DNA of 64,000 bases from Closterium sp. Naga37s-1 (Eukaryota; Streptophyta; Zygnematophyceae; Desmidiales; Closteriaceae): contig CANJKZ010000068.1 of NCBI GenBank assembly GCA_947471745.1, forward strand, positions 4,169,501-4,233,500, written 5' to 3'. Position 1 is the first letter of the stretch, and each line of letters begins with the position of its first letter. A program made the position numbers and the translations under genes. The notes beneath the pieces were generated by a model. The model had not been told where the DNA came from. It saw nothing but the letters and a program-made list of their open reading frames with translations, and searched no databases. This document shows positions 30,958 to 40,168 of this stretch, piece by piece.

Positions 30958-31288
30958 TGTGAAATAACGAGGAATGGATTGACTAAGGGAAAGTTGGGTA
31001 CAAAAGCAAACCCTAGAAAACTGTACCCCATATGTGCTACCCCACTATAGCCTACAGTAGCTATGTCATATAAATCTGACACACCCCCATAGGCAAAGTG
31101 GGGGAGAACAAGGGGTCACAAGACCAGTCAAGCAAAGCAAAGCAAGCTCAGGGTGGATCACAAAATCACCACACATTCCGAGCACAAGTTCAAGGCCACA
31201 AGGCCAGTTCACATGCAGGATTGCATATATATATAAGGCTAGACAAGCAAGAGCAGGTGTATATATATATGCAACAGTACAAACAAGG

Positions 31289-33619
31289 TCAAGGGGTGAG
31301 CAAGTGAGGCAAGGTAGGCACAAGACCCAGCTGAGTACAGAAGCGCTGATGATCACAAGGCGGGAGTGCCTTGGTGAAGATATCAGCAGTGTTGGCCTCA
31401 GAGGCCACGTACGCAAGCCGCAGCTGACCACGCTGCTGTAGCTCACGAGCAAGGAAGTAGCGGAGAGCAATGTGCTTCGTTCTGTGCTCCAGTCTCTGCT
31501 CTCGACACAAGGCCAGCATGGCCTTGTTGTCTACGTACAGCACTGGAGGAGAACGAGGCGGCTCTCCGAGGTCAGTCAGCAGGTAGGTGAGCCAGCGAAG
31601 CTCCTGTGCAGCCATGGCACCGGCGTAGATCTCAGCCTCACTATTGGAGCCGAGAACAGAAGACAAGCGGGTAGCCCGCCACGAAACAGAGCCGGAACCA
31701 AGGCTGAAGGTGTAACCCTGTGACGACCGCTGCGTAGCCTGGTCGTCAGCCCAAGAAGCGTCTGCGTGCCCAGTGAGGACCACTGGACTCTGCCCTCCAA
31801 GCACAAGCCCCATGCCCGACGTACTGCACAAGTAGCGCAACACCCTCTTCGCTGCAGCCATGTGCTCCGGTCTGTGTCTCCCAGGAGCAACATAGCGTGC
31901 AAGAATGCTAAGAGGGTATGCAAGGTCAGGTCGTGTGCAGGTCATCAGGTACATGAGGCAGCCAACAAGCTCTGGGTATGGGCCACTCGACTCTACGGAC
32001 TCATCCGAAGGCAGAACTGAGAGCGAGTGGCGAGTAGGCAGAGGAGTGGCCTGAGGCGAGGAGTACGTGAAGCCGAAGCGCTGAAGGACCTGCTGCACCA
32101 TGTGTGACTGAGTCAGGGTAATGGTGCGGCGTGCTCTGTCCCGGGTGATCTGCAAGCCAAGGTAGCTGCGCAGTTCACCCAGGTCTGTGCACGTGTGTCT
32201 CTTCTGCAGCTCGGACTTCACGTGGGCGAATCCAGCAGTGTCAGCTGTGGCGAAGACCAAGTCGTCGACGTACACGAGGATGTAGAACGGCGGCAAAGAA
32301 GTGTCGGTGCGCAGAAACAGCGACGGGTCGGCAGTAGAGGGAGCAAACCCAAGAGCCGCAAGCGTAGTCCTCAGTGTGTCGTGCCACTCACGCGGTGCCT
32401 GGCGGAGACCGTAGACTGGCTGCCGGAGGCTCCACTGGGTGCCAGGAGGAAAGGACCCAGTGAAGCCAGGTGGGCGACGCAGCCAGATCTCCTCGTGCAG
32501 GCTGCCCTGCAAGAAAGCAGTGCTGAAGTCAAGAGAGTGCAGCTCGTAGTTGCGGTGAGCAGCTATGTGCAGCAGTACCCGAAGAGTGGTCATCTTCGGG
32601 GTGGGAGAGAAGGTCTGAAAGTAGTCAACTCCCTGCCGCTGACTGAAGCCTCGAGCCACGTAACGCGCCTTGAAGACAGGCGGAGAACCCGGCGGCCGCT
32701 TCACCCTGAAAATCCACATGCCACTGACGATGTTCGCCCCAGGCGGGGGAACCTCGTCAACGTAGGTGCCTGTGGACTTCCAGGAAGCCATCTCTGCGTC
32801 CATAGCTGCCTGCCACTGAGAGGAGTAGGGACCCTCTATCGCCTCCGCGTAAGAGCGCGGAGTCGGGATGTCAAGTGCATCCGGGTCTCCCTCAGGGGTA
32901 AGCAGTACGGACACGAGATGAGGTGAAGCAGTAGCCAAACACTGGAACTCCTCCTGCCTGTCCTCAAGGACGTCCGTGCCAAGGGCACACTCACCCCCGA
33001 CAGACGGAGGACAGACAGACTCAGACTCAGCGACAAGACTAGCAGCGTAGTCTAGACGACAGCGAGCAGCAAAGTCGACGAGCTCAGCAACTAGGGCAGA
33101 CGCAGCAGTGGACTCAAAGGAAGGGTCAGTGACAACAGTAGCAAGGACGTAGGTGCACGGACCAGTACCCCCACCCCGCTGGCGTGCAGCGTACCACTCA
33201 CGGAGCTGCTGAGGGGGGGGGATGTCACGAGTGCGCTGCTGCCGCTGCTGCTGCTGCTGCTGGCGCTGACCACCACCGAAGCCGACCCTCTGTGCAGCGC
33301 CACCCCGACCAGCTCCACCTCCTCCGCCGCCGCCTCCTCCACCGCCGCCACCTCCGCCACCTCCGCTCCCACCGCCACCGCCGCCGCCGCCTCCGCCTCC
33401 ACTGCCGCCACCGACACCTCCACCCCCGCCACCACTCCCACCACCACCCCCACCCCCTCCACTGCCGCCACCGCCACCTTTGCCACCCTCGCCAGCCCCT
33501 CCAGCACCCTTGCCCCCCTTGCCCTTGCCGGTGCGGCGTCTCCCGCTCGGGGCAGACGCAGCGCCGACCGACTCGAAACCAACGAGGTCGGCCGCAGCAG
33601 CAGAGGCAACAGAGGGCAA
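31289..33619 (-). CDS. Copia 2 fusion protein: gag-like Gly-rich region joined to RT/RNase H
   Basis: 776 codons without a stop. Residues about 1-110 are a Gly-rich tract with GGQRQQQQ and REWY, as in copia 3. It then jumps to LATVVTDPSFES, which in copia 3 lies more than 1000 residues further on. RT follows (WIFRVKRPPGSPPVFKARYV, DFSTAFLQGSL, YVDDLVFATA) and RNase H (GHADASWADDQATQRS, SEAEIYAGAM, YVDNKAMLAL). The deletion is in frame and removes protease and integrase, so integration must come from another element. Confidence 0.92.
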   Translation of the reverse strand: MPSVASAAAADLVGFESVGAASAPSGRRRTGKGKGGKGAGGAGEGGKGGGGGSGGGGGGGGSGGGGGGVGGGSGGGGGGGGGGGSGGGGGGGGGGGGGGGGGAGRGGAAQRVGFGGGQRQQQQQQRQQRTRDIPPPQQLREWYAARQRGGGTGPCTYVLATVVTDPSFESTAASALVAELVDFAARCRLDYAASLVAESESVCPPSVGGECALGTDVLEDRQEEFQCLATASPHLVSVLLTPEGDPDALDIPTPRSYAEAIEGPYSSQWQAAMDAEMASWKSTGTYVDEVPPPGANIVSGMWIFRVKRPPGSPPVFKARYVARGFSQRQGVDYFQTFSPTPKMTTLRVLLHIAAHRNYELHSLDFSTAFLQGSLHEEIWLRRPPGFTGSFPPGTQWSLRQPVYGLRQAPREWHDTLRTTLAALGFAPSTADPSLFLRTDTSLPPFYILVYVDDLVFATADTAGFAHVKSELQKRHTCTDLGELRSYLGLQITRDRARRTITLTQSHMVQQVLQRFGFTYSSPQATPLPTRHSLSVLPSDESVESSGPYPELVGCLMYLMTCTRPDLAYPLSILARYVAPGRHRPEHMAAAKRVLRYLCSTSGMGLVLGGQSPVVLTGHADASWADDQATQRSSQGYTFSLGSGSVSWRATRLSSVLGSNSEAEIYAGAMAAQELRWLTYLLTDLGEPPRSPPVLYVDNKAMLALCREQRLEHRTKHIALRYFLARELQQRGQLRLAYVASEANTADIFTKALPPCDHQRFCTQLGLVPTLPHLLTP

Positions 33620-33699
33620 AAGGGGGGAGGGGGAACACCCCTCAAAGACGGGGGTGCGAGGGTCACCACGAGAGGCTCCTACAGCTGCTGCTGCTGTAG

Positions 33700-34130
33700 A
33701 GGCGGCGACGGCGGGCCGAGAGAGGCCGCGAAGGGCGGCGGACGGGCCGTGAAGGGCGGCACGAGGGGCCGCAGAGGGCGGCGACCAGCCGTGAAGGGGC
33801 CGGGAGTGGCCGCGGAGGGCGGCGACGGGCCGTGAAGGGCGGCGCGAGGGGCCGCGGAGGGCGGCGACCGGCCGTGAAGGGGCCGCGAGTGGCCGCGGAG
33901 GGCGGCGACCGGCCGTGAAGGGGCCGCGAGTGGCCGCGGAGGGCGGCGACGGGCCGTGAAGGGCGACGCGAGGGGCCGCGAAGGGCGGCTACGGGCCGTA
34001 GGGGGGCCGTAAGGGCGGCGCGAGGGGCCGGAAGGGCGGCGCGAGGGGCCGTAATGGCGGCACGAGGGGCCGTCAGAGGGGCCGCTAAGGGCGACGCGAA
34101 GGGGCCGTAAGGGGCCTAGAGAGGGCGCGA
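33700..34130. repeat. GC-rich tandem repeat in copia 2 leader
   Basis: Variable units built on GGGCCGTGAAGGGCGGC and GAGGGGCCGCGGAGGGCGGC fill the copia 2 5' region, where copia 3 has an ordinary gag N-terminus. Confidence 0.8.
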
Positions 34131-34888
34131 CGGTAGGGAGGGCACGCGGGGCGCGACTCGGGCAGGAGCGAAGCGCGCTCCGGGCAGGAAAAAAAAAAAT
34201 CGATTGGTGGGCCCTAGGAAGCGTTCCCACGAGGGAACCCGCTCTATACCATGTGAAATAACGAGGAATGGATTGACTAAGGGAAAGTTGGGTACAAAAG
34301 CAAACCCTAGAAAACTGTACCCCATATGTGCTACCCCACTATAGCCTACAGTAGCTATGTCATATAAATCTGACAGTTCACAACCTTTTATTGAAACGCT
34401 TCCGCTATTACATTCCTACCTAGAGTTCATCCCTGTAAAGGTCCTAAGGGCTTTTTTCAGCCCAACAGACGCGCAGCCAGTCAGGTCTTCGAGAGTCAAG
34501 CTACGCGAAATTGAGATTGCACTCGCTTCAAAAAAGAGATTCGCTACCGTTTTGAACAAAAAAAATATTGTATAATTGTACATGCGTTTATAATAAGTTC
34601 AGTTTTCAAAGGGGGTGCGCTTATAAATGAGGATCGGCCATAAGCGCATTGCTCCAGATAGAAGCGCATGCGCTTATCATAGGCCTGCGCTTTTATCCGG
34701 GGTGATACGGTAACTATCTCGGTATGAGTGAGGTTCCCCCTGAGTTCGATCTCGCACAGCTGCCTAACCTCAAATCGTTGAAATTTGACCTCTGCTTGCC
34801 GTTGCACAAACATGGAACGGCTGGAAATCCACAGGATGGGTCAAGTAGAGTGGCTGCGCCTTCCAAGTGACTTTGGACACTTGCTGCC

Positions 34889-36381
34889 TGTCAGAATGTT
34901 ATTATCTAGCCTGTAGTGGGGTGCTCTATAGCGAGTACAACCCTGTTAGGGTTTGCTATATGTATCCCAACTGCTGCTAGTGAAACCCCTCCTTTCTTCA
35001 TTTCTGTTTCTCACTGCTAGTTTCTGACATGCTATCAGAGTAGGTCGACCCCCTTGGGTCGATCCTGTGGGTGGGCCCACCACCTAATGCTTCCGCTGCT
35101 GTTCTACTTGTCGCGCGCCTCGGTCGCGCGACGCCTCCTTCCTGCCGCGCGCTCCGCGCGGCGAAATTTTTTTAGGGTTTTCATCCCGCCGTGCGCTCGG
35201 GGCGCGCGGCGGTTTTCTGCCCGCCGTGCGCCCCGAGGCGCGCGGCGGTTTCCTACCATGGGGGACCCGCGCGCGCCCCCGCCCTGTCCGTCGCGGCGCC
35301 CTGGGGGACCCGCGCGCTGCCCCCGCCCGTCCGTCACGGCACCCTGGGGAGCCGCGCGCTGCCCCCGCCCGTCCGTCGCGGCACCCTGGGGAGCCGCGCG
35401 CTGCCCCCGCCCGTCCGTCGCGACACCCTGGGGAGCCGCGCGCTGCCCCCGCCCGTCCGTCACGGCACCCTGGGGAGCCGCGCGCTGCCCCCGCCCGTCC
35501 GTCGCGACACCCTGGGGAGCCGCGCGCTGCCCCCGCCCGTCCGTCGCGGCGCCCTGGGGAGCCGCGCGCGGCCCCCTGCTGCCCCTTGGTGGCGCCCTGG
35601 GGGCCGCGCGCCTTCCCCCCCGCCGTCCCCCGCGCTCCTACCCCTTGCAACTCGTTTTAGGGTTTGGGGATGAGGAGTGTGGGGGTGACGGTTCTGGGGG
35701 TGACGGTTGTGTGCACCGTCCTCTACTCCTCCTCCTCCTCCGTCTCCCACTGCTGCAGCTACCGCTGAGGGGGGTGGGTGTGTGGGAGCCGAGGGTTTAG
35801 GGTTTTGGGGGGGTGCCGTGGGAGTGGAGCTAGGGGTTTCAGCAGGGAGTGTGTGAGAGGTGTGTGGGACAGTTGGAGGAGGTTGAGTGGAGGCTGCTGT
35901 CTTGTCGTCCGCAGCACCTGTAGTCCGGGGCGCACTGTCCTGGTAGCCCAGAGAGTCTGCTGCGCCTGTCGCCCGTGGGTCCGTTGCTCCTGTAGCTCCT
36001 CGTAGCCCGTGAGCCAGTTACTCCAGTAGTCCGGGGCGCTGTCTCGGTAGCCACTGTGCCAGCAGCTCCTGTTGCCCGTGTGTCTGCAACTTCAGCCGTC
36101 GTCTCCCATCTTCTATCCTCGCACAGTCCCTCCTCCTCCTCACTTGCCCGCTGTGATTACCTCTAGCTTTGCTTATCATTGTGCACTCCTACTATGCCTG
36201 CTCATTGTGCTGATTACACCCCACTTTGGCTATGGGGGTGTGTCAGAATGTTATTATCTAGCCTGTAGTGGGGTGCTCTATAGCGAGTACAACCCTGTTA
36301 GGGTTTGCTATATGTATCCCAACTGCTGCTAGTGAAACCCCTCCTTTCTTCATTTCTGTTTCTCACTGCTAGTTTCTGACA
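34889..36381 (+). mobile_element. Small non-autonomous LTR element (TRIM/LARD-like) 1
   Basis: Two 141-bp LTRs (34889-35029, 36241-36381), identical by eye, with target duplication CTGCC (34884-34888, 36382-36386). Primer site TGCTATCAGAGTAGG follows the 5' LTR; polypurine CTATGGGGGTG precedes the 3' LTR. The 1.2-kb interior encodes nothing recognisable. Ends (TGTCAGA...TGACA) and polypurine match copia 2 and 3, the likely source of its machinery. It interrupts the LRR domain of F-box copy 2. Confidence 0.9.
35284..35575. repeat. 42-bp GC-rich tandem repeat in small LTR element 1
   Basis: About six and a half units containing GCGCTGCCCCCGCCCGTCCG and CACCCTGGGGAGCC. Being 42 bases long the array is open in several frames on both strands; it is not evidence of a protein. 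Confidence 0.85.
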
Positions 36382-37362
36382 CTGCCTTCTCTCCGCGAGC
36401 TGACGTTTCACGGCACGCTACGTTGCGCGTTCAGCTGCCCTCAAATCTTCCTGCCTTGGACCCTCACTTCCCTAGCGCTATTAGAAAGCCTGACCATTTC
36501 CCACTGCTCTGGGCTTTCCAGGCTGCCCGAGGGATTTGGGAACTTGCATGCCTTGCAGACGCTGGTGCTGCGGAATCTGTCTCTCTCCAACCTCCCTGGC
36601 TCCATCATTTAGCTTTCAGCCCTGAAAACGTTGGTGCTGCACGTTCTTCCTCTCTCCCGCCTCCCTGATTCCATCACTCAAATCACCTCCTTGAAAACAC
36701 TCGTTTTGTCTAACCTTCCACTCGCCTTCCTTCCCGACTCCCTCTGCCAGCTTACCTCCCTAGAGACATTCCTTTTAATAGACTGCAACAGCAGAACACA
36801 GGGAGTTGTCCAGCTGTCTGGAACCTTCTGCTACCTTACTGCACTCCAGACCCTTTGCATTGTGCACATGCCGCAATTGAGGCTCCCAGAGGATATCGGA
36901 AACCTCTCTAAACTGCATACGTTTTTTCTGGACGGATTGCTGCAGCAGCCGCGGCTGCCGTCAACTTTCACCCGGCTGTCCTCCCTGACACGGCTTGAAC
37001 TGAGCAGCTGCATGATTCAAGAGCTTCCTGACAACTTGGAAGATCTGACCAACCTGCAGGAATTGCACATCCATTCCTGCCCGAAACTTGAGAAGCTTCC
37101 AGAGTCCCTGACAAGGCTTTCAAACCTTGAGATTCTCATCATTGAGAACTGCAAAATGTTGGATTCTTTTCTCGAGAGCCTGGAGAGCCTTAAGAAGCTT
37201 AAATGGCCTGAGTCCATCAGGGGAGAGGGTCAAGGTACAGTTGACCTGCCAGCTATCTCCTTGCTGCCGAAGTTGAGAAAGCTAGTCTTAGCATCTCCGG
37301 TTGTAACATCCCCCCGCAGCCCCAAAATGTGGGAGATGATGAATGCATGGTCGGCGTGGTGA

Positions 37363-37522
37363 AGCATGGTGCATGGCCAAGCCGACGTGATGTCTAAGCA
37401 TGTGGTGTTGGCCTTGTAAGATCCTGTGGTGAGGATCCGTGCGGAAAACAGGGCGTGTATGGATGTACCTGTAAATATCATCTTGTAAGGTTTACTTCAA
37501 ACTGCTCCTCCTGAAGTACCGG
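37363..37522. other. 3' flank of F-box/LRR copy 2
   Basis: Downstream of the last LRR frame. No gene. It ends at the left terminus of the Tigger-like element. Confidence 0.5.
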
Positions 37523-37842
37523 TACCGTCATACCCCGGATATAAGCGCCACCCGCGGATAAGCGCCTGGCGCTTTTAATTGGCGTGTGGCGCTTATATCC
37601 GGTGCTCGATTATAAGCGCATACCTAAAAGGCTTACAGATTATAACCGCATACATATACCGTACACATTATAACCGCCACCCTGTTTTTTTGTTGTTTTT
37701 TTAATTTGAAGACATTTTATACATTTAATCCACTAGCATATCATGTTAGTTAATCTACAACTAGTTTATCTACTTCTAGTTAATCTACTTCTACCTACGA
37801 GCCTCACACAGGCTTCACCATTTTCTAGAAATCTACCCTACT

Positions 37843-37892
37843 CTAATCATCAGCTGCAGTGGGGTCATCTGGGTCGGCCTCAGAGTCCGAGC
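37843..37892 (-). pseudogene. Probable C-terminal tail of the Tigger-like transposase
   Basis: Minus frame with residues SDSEADPDDPTAADD then TAG. Acidic tails of this kind end many Tigger/pogo transposases, and exon 4 of the transposase is cut by copia 3 on the other side. The junction does not restore the frame exactly. Confidence 0.4.
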
Positions 37893-38253
37893 GCGGCCCC
37901 GCCGTTTTAGCAGCCCGAGCGCGGCCCCGCCGCTAGCAGCCCGAGCGCGGCCCCGCCGTTTTAGCGCGCGTAGGAAAACCGCCGCCTAGGGCGGCTCGAT
38001 TTTTTCTCGCGAGCCCCAGCAGGCCGTCGCCCGTAGGCCCCACTAGCCCCTAGGCCGACGCGCGACCCACAGCCGCCCGCCCGCAGGTCGCAGCCAGCGC
38101 GCCGCGGCGATCGCGCGTCGGCTGCTGCAGCCCGCGCTTAGCCGCCGCTAGAACGCAGCCGCGGCCCGCGCGCAGCCGCACCCTAGGCGCCGCCGCGCAC
38201 CGAGCATAGGCCCGCCGTCGCACCGCCTTACCCACCCGAGCCGCGCCGCCCGA
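37893..38253. other. GC-rich block, probably leader remnant of copia 3
   Basis: Three near-copies of GAGCGCGGCCCCGCCG and GC-rich sequence ending GCCGCGCCGCCCGA. Similar CGAGTCGCGCCGCCC repeats resume at 39532, which suggests the small LTR element at 38254 split this leader. No 5' LTR of copia 3 was found. Confidence 0.4.
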
Positions 38254-39531
38254 TGTCAGAATTAGTAGTAGAAAGAAAGAATGAAGAAAGGAGGAGGTTC
38301 ACTAGCAAGCAGTTGAGTACATATAGGAAACCCTAGATTGGGGTGTACTCGCTATAGAGTACCCCACTGCAGGCTAGACAAATACAACATTCTGACACAC
38401 CCCCATAGCCAAAGTGGGGTGTAATCAGCACAATGAGCAGGTATAGCAAGAGTTCACAATAAGAAGCAAAGCTAGAGGTAATCACAGCGGGCAAGTGAGG
38501 AGGAGGAGGGACTGTGAGAGGAGAGAAGATGAGAGACGGCGGCTGAAGCTGCAGACACACGGGCAACAGGAGCTGCTGGCACAGTGGCTACCGGGACAGT
38601 GCGCCCCGGACTACTGGAGTAACTGGCTCACGGGCTACGACGAGCTACAGGAGCAACGGACCCTCGGGCGACAGGCGTAGCAGACTCTCTGGGCTACCAG
38701 GACAGTGCGCCCCGGACTACAGGTGCTGCGGACGACAAGACAGCAGCCTCCGCTCAACCTCCTCCAACTGTCCCACACACCCTCCACACACCCACTGCTT
38801 CACTCCTAACTCCACTTGCACGTCACCCCCCTAGTACCACTCCTTCGGCTCCCACACACCCACCCCCCTCAGCGGCAGCTGCAGCACTGGGAGACGGAGG
38901 AGGAGGAGGAGTAGGGGACGACGCACAGAAACTGCACCCCCATACCCCCCACCCCCAAACCCTGATTCAGGAGAACGGGCAGCAGCAGGGGTGGGGCGCA
39001 GGCAGAAGCACGGGGGACAGCGGGCAGCGCAGGGGCAGAGAAAACAGGGCGCCCACGGGCCTGGCGCAGCCCGTACGAACCGCGTGCGGGCGGCCCGAGG
39101 CGCGCCCTGGCCTGGCGCAGTCCGTACGGGCCGCGCGCGGGCCTGGCGCTGCCCGTACGGGCCGCGCGCGGGCCTGGCGCAGCCCGTACGGGCCGCGCGC
39201 GGGCCTGGCGCAGCCCGTACGGGCCGCGCGCAGGCTGTACGGGCCGCGCGCGGGCCCTACGCAGGTCGCGCAGGCCGCGACGGGCGACGGGGGGCGACGC
39301 GCGGGTCCCCGTCGCCCGTCGCAGCGCCTCCCGGGAGCGACGCGCGGAGTGACGGGGCAGAAAGCCGCCGCGCGCCTCGGGGCGCACGGCGGGCAGAAAA
39401 CCGCCGCGCGCCTCGGGGCGCACGGCGGGATGAAAAATCCGTCGCACGCCACGGGGCGTGCAACACACAGAGTAGCAGTAGCAGCGGAAGCAGTGAGGTG
39501 GTGGGCCCACCCACAGGATCGACCCGAGTCG
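38254..39531 (-). mobile_element. Small non-autonomous LTR element 2, right LTR missing
   Basis: Left LTR 38254-38397 (144 bp, TGTCAGAATT...TTCTGACA), adjoining the complement of the CTATGGGGGTG polypurine tract. The interior matches the other small elements up to CCCACAGGATCGACC near 39531; there the primer site and second LTR are absent and copia 3 leader begins. CCCGA occurs on both sides and may be the target duplication. Confidence 0.75.
39060..39262. repeat. 31-bp GC-rich tandem repeat (CCTGGCGCAGCCCGTACGGG...)
   Basis: About six units, each with the palindrome GCCCGTACGGGC. The same repeat family occurs in small elements 3 (51235-51370) and 4 (55975-56110), so it is a family module. 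Confidence 0.8.
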
Positions 39532-39655
39532 CGCCGCCCGAGTCGCGCCGCCCGAGTCGCGCCGCCCTGACCGAGTCGCGCCGCCCTACCTGCTCCTACT
39601 GCTACTACTGTTGCTACTGCTACTACTGTTGCTACTGCTACCTGCTACTGCCACT

Positions 39656-40168
39656 ATGGCCAGTCCCACTGTTCTCACCTTTGACGCCGAGGGCCGCCCG
39701 ATTAAGTTCGATGTCTGGCTTGATGACCTGCACCTGTACCTCCAGATAACTGCCAAGGACGATGTTTCCCTCTATGACCACACGTCCGGCGCTGCTCCCG
39801 CACCTCCCGCTACTGCTGACAGCATTGCTCGCTCCCAGTGGCAGACCCGTGATGCTCACGCTCGCCTAGCCGTTCGCAGTCACCTATCGTTAGATGAGCG
39901 CGAGCACTTCGGACAGCATAAGACCGCCAAGGAGCTGTACGACGCAGTAGTCGCGCGCTACTCCTCCCCTGCCACTGCTGCTATAGGTCGTCTCTCACTG
40001 CCCTACCTCTTCCCCGACCTGTCTGCCTTTGCCACTGTAGCTGACCTCATCACCCACCTCCGTACCAGTGACCTCCGCTACCGTGCCGCGCTCCCCCCCG
40101 ATTTCCTCGCCAAGACCCCCCCCCCCGATGTACCTCACACTGTACCACCTTGTCACCTGCCTCCCTGA
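39656..40168 (+). CDS. Copia 3 gag N-terminal part
   Basis: From ATG 39656: MASPTVLTFDAEGRPIKFDVWLDDLHLYLQ is a typical copia gag start; DEREHFGQHKTAKELYDAVV and SDLRYRAALPPDFLAKTPPP follow. In the run of 11 C at 40116-40126 the frame departs from the long downstream frame; one C fewer would join them. Confidence 0.8.
   Translation: MASPTVLTFDAEGRPIKFDVWLDDLHLYLQITAKDDVSLYDHTSGAAPAPPATADSIARSQWQTRDAHARLAVRSHLSLDEREHFGQHKTAKELYDAVVARYSSPATAAIGRLSLPYLFPDLSAFATVADLITHLRTSDLRYRAALPPDFLAKTPPPDVPHTVPPCHLPP

Larger units (their letters stand above)
30958..34375 (-). mobile_element. Copia 2: young non-autonomous Ty1/copia element
   Basis: Two 124-bp LTRs (30958-31081 and 34252-34375), base-for-base identical by eye, flanked by target duplication GTTCA (30953-30957, 34376-34380). 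On the minus strand the primer site is TGGTATAGAGCGGG and the polypurine tract CTATGGGGGTG. It carries a fused gag/RT-RNase H frame but no protease or integrase. It inserted into the 3' LTR of copia 1. Confidence 0.92.
24946..34467 (+). mobile_element. Ty1/copia retrotransposon 1 (hosts copia 2)
   Basis: 5' LTR 24946-25391 and 3' LTR 30599-30957 plus 34381-34467 (split by copia 2), flanked by target duplication GACGC (24941-24945, 34468-34472). Primer site TGGTATGAGAGC follows the 5' LTR at 25392; polypurine GAAGGGGAG precedes the 3' LTR. About five LTR differences were seen in 446 bases. The coding region has stops and frameshifts, so it is defective. Confidence 0.9.
24659..34712. mobile_element. 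MITE 1 (Tigger-related), containing copia 1 and copia 2
   Basis: Terminal inverted repeats TACCGTATCACCCCGGATA (24659) and its complement (to 34712), with TA as likely target duplication. The MITE itself is about 525 bp (24659-24945 plus 34473-34712); the rest is copia 1 inserted at GACGC. It carries subterminal AAGCGC/GCGCTT motifs and the 18-base palindrome ATAAGCGCATGCGCTTAT at 24746. It has no coding capacity. Its termini resemble those of the transposase-bearing element at 37523-57530. Confidence 0.85.
23853..37362 (+). pseudogene. F-box/LRR protein, copy 2, split by nested transposons
   Basis: Gene pieces: 23853-24660 (F-box NIDALPDDILGRILF ... ISSLCRRWRRLSR, then LRRs SFPNLTHLHLSDG, QLKILHIGIS, QLEQLSLYCLHPD), 34713-34888, and 36387-37362 (at least eight LRRs such as LKTLVLSNLPLAFLPDSLCQL and LSNLEILIIENCKML). 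Copy 1 at 9055 aligns throughout the first piece. Removing the MITE leaves the frame open across 24659/34713. Disabling changes: TAG at 23967, a frame change near 34820, TAG at 36610. In the intact state it would be an SCF substrate adaptor with an LRR domain; that is family knowledge. Confidence 0.8.

Noticed and set aside
33679..34230. Pro/Arg-rich 183-codon frame upstream of copia 2 gag
   Set aside because: Arises from the GC-rich tandem leader; lacks gag features seen in copia 3.
35054..35800. Overlapping frames of 160-248 codons on both strands
   Set aside because: GC-rich 42-bp repeats inside a non-coding LTR element produce them.
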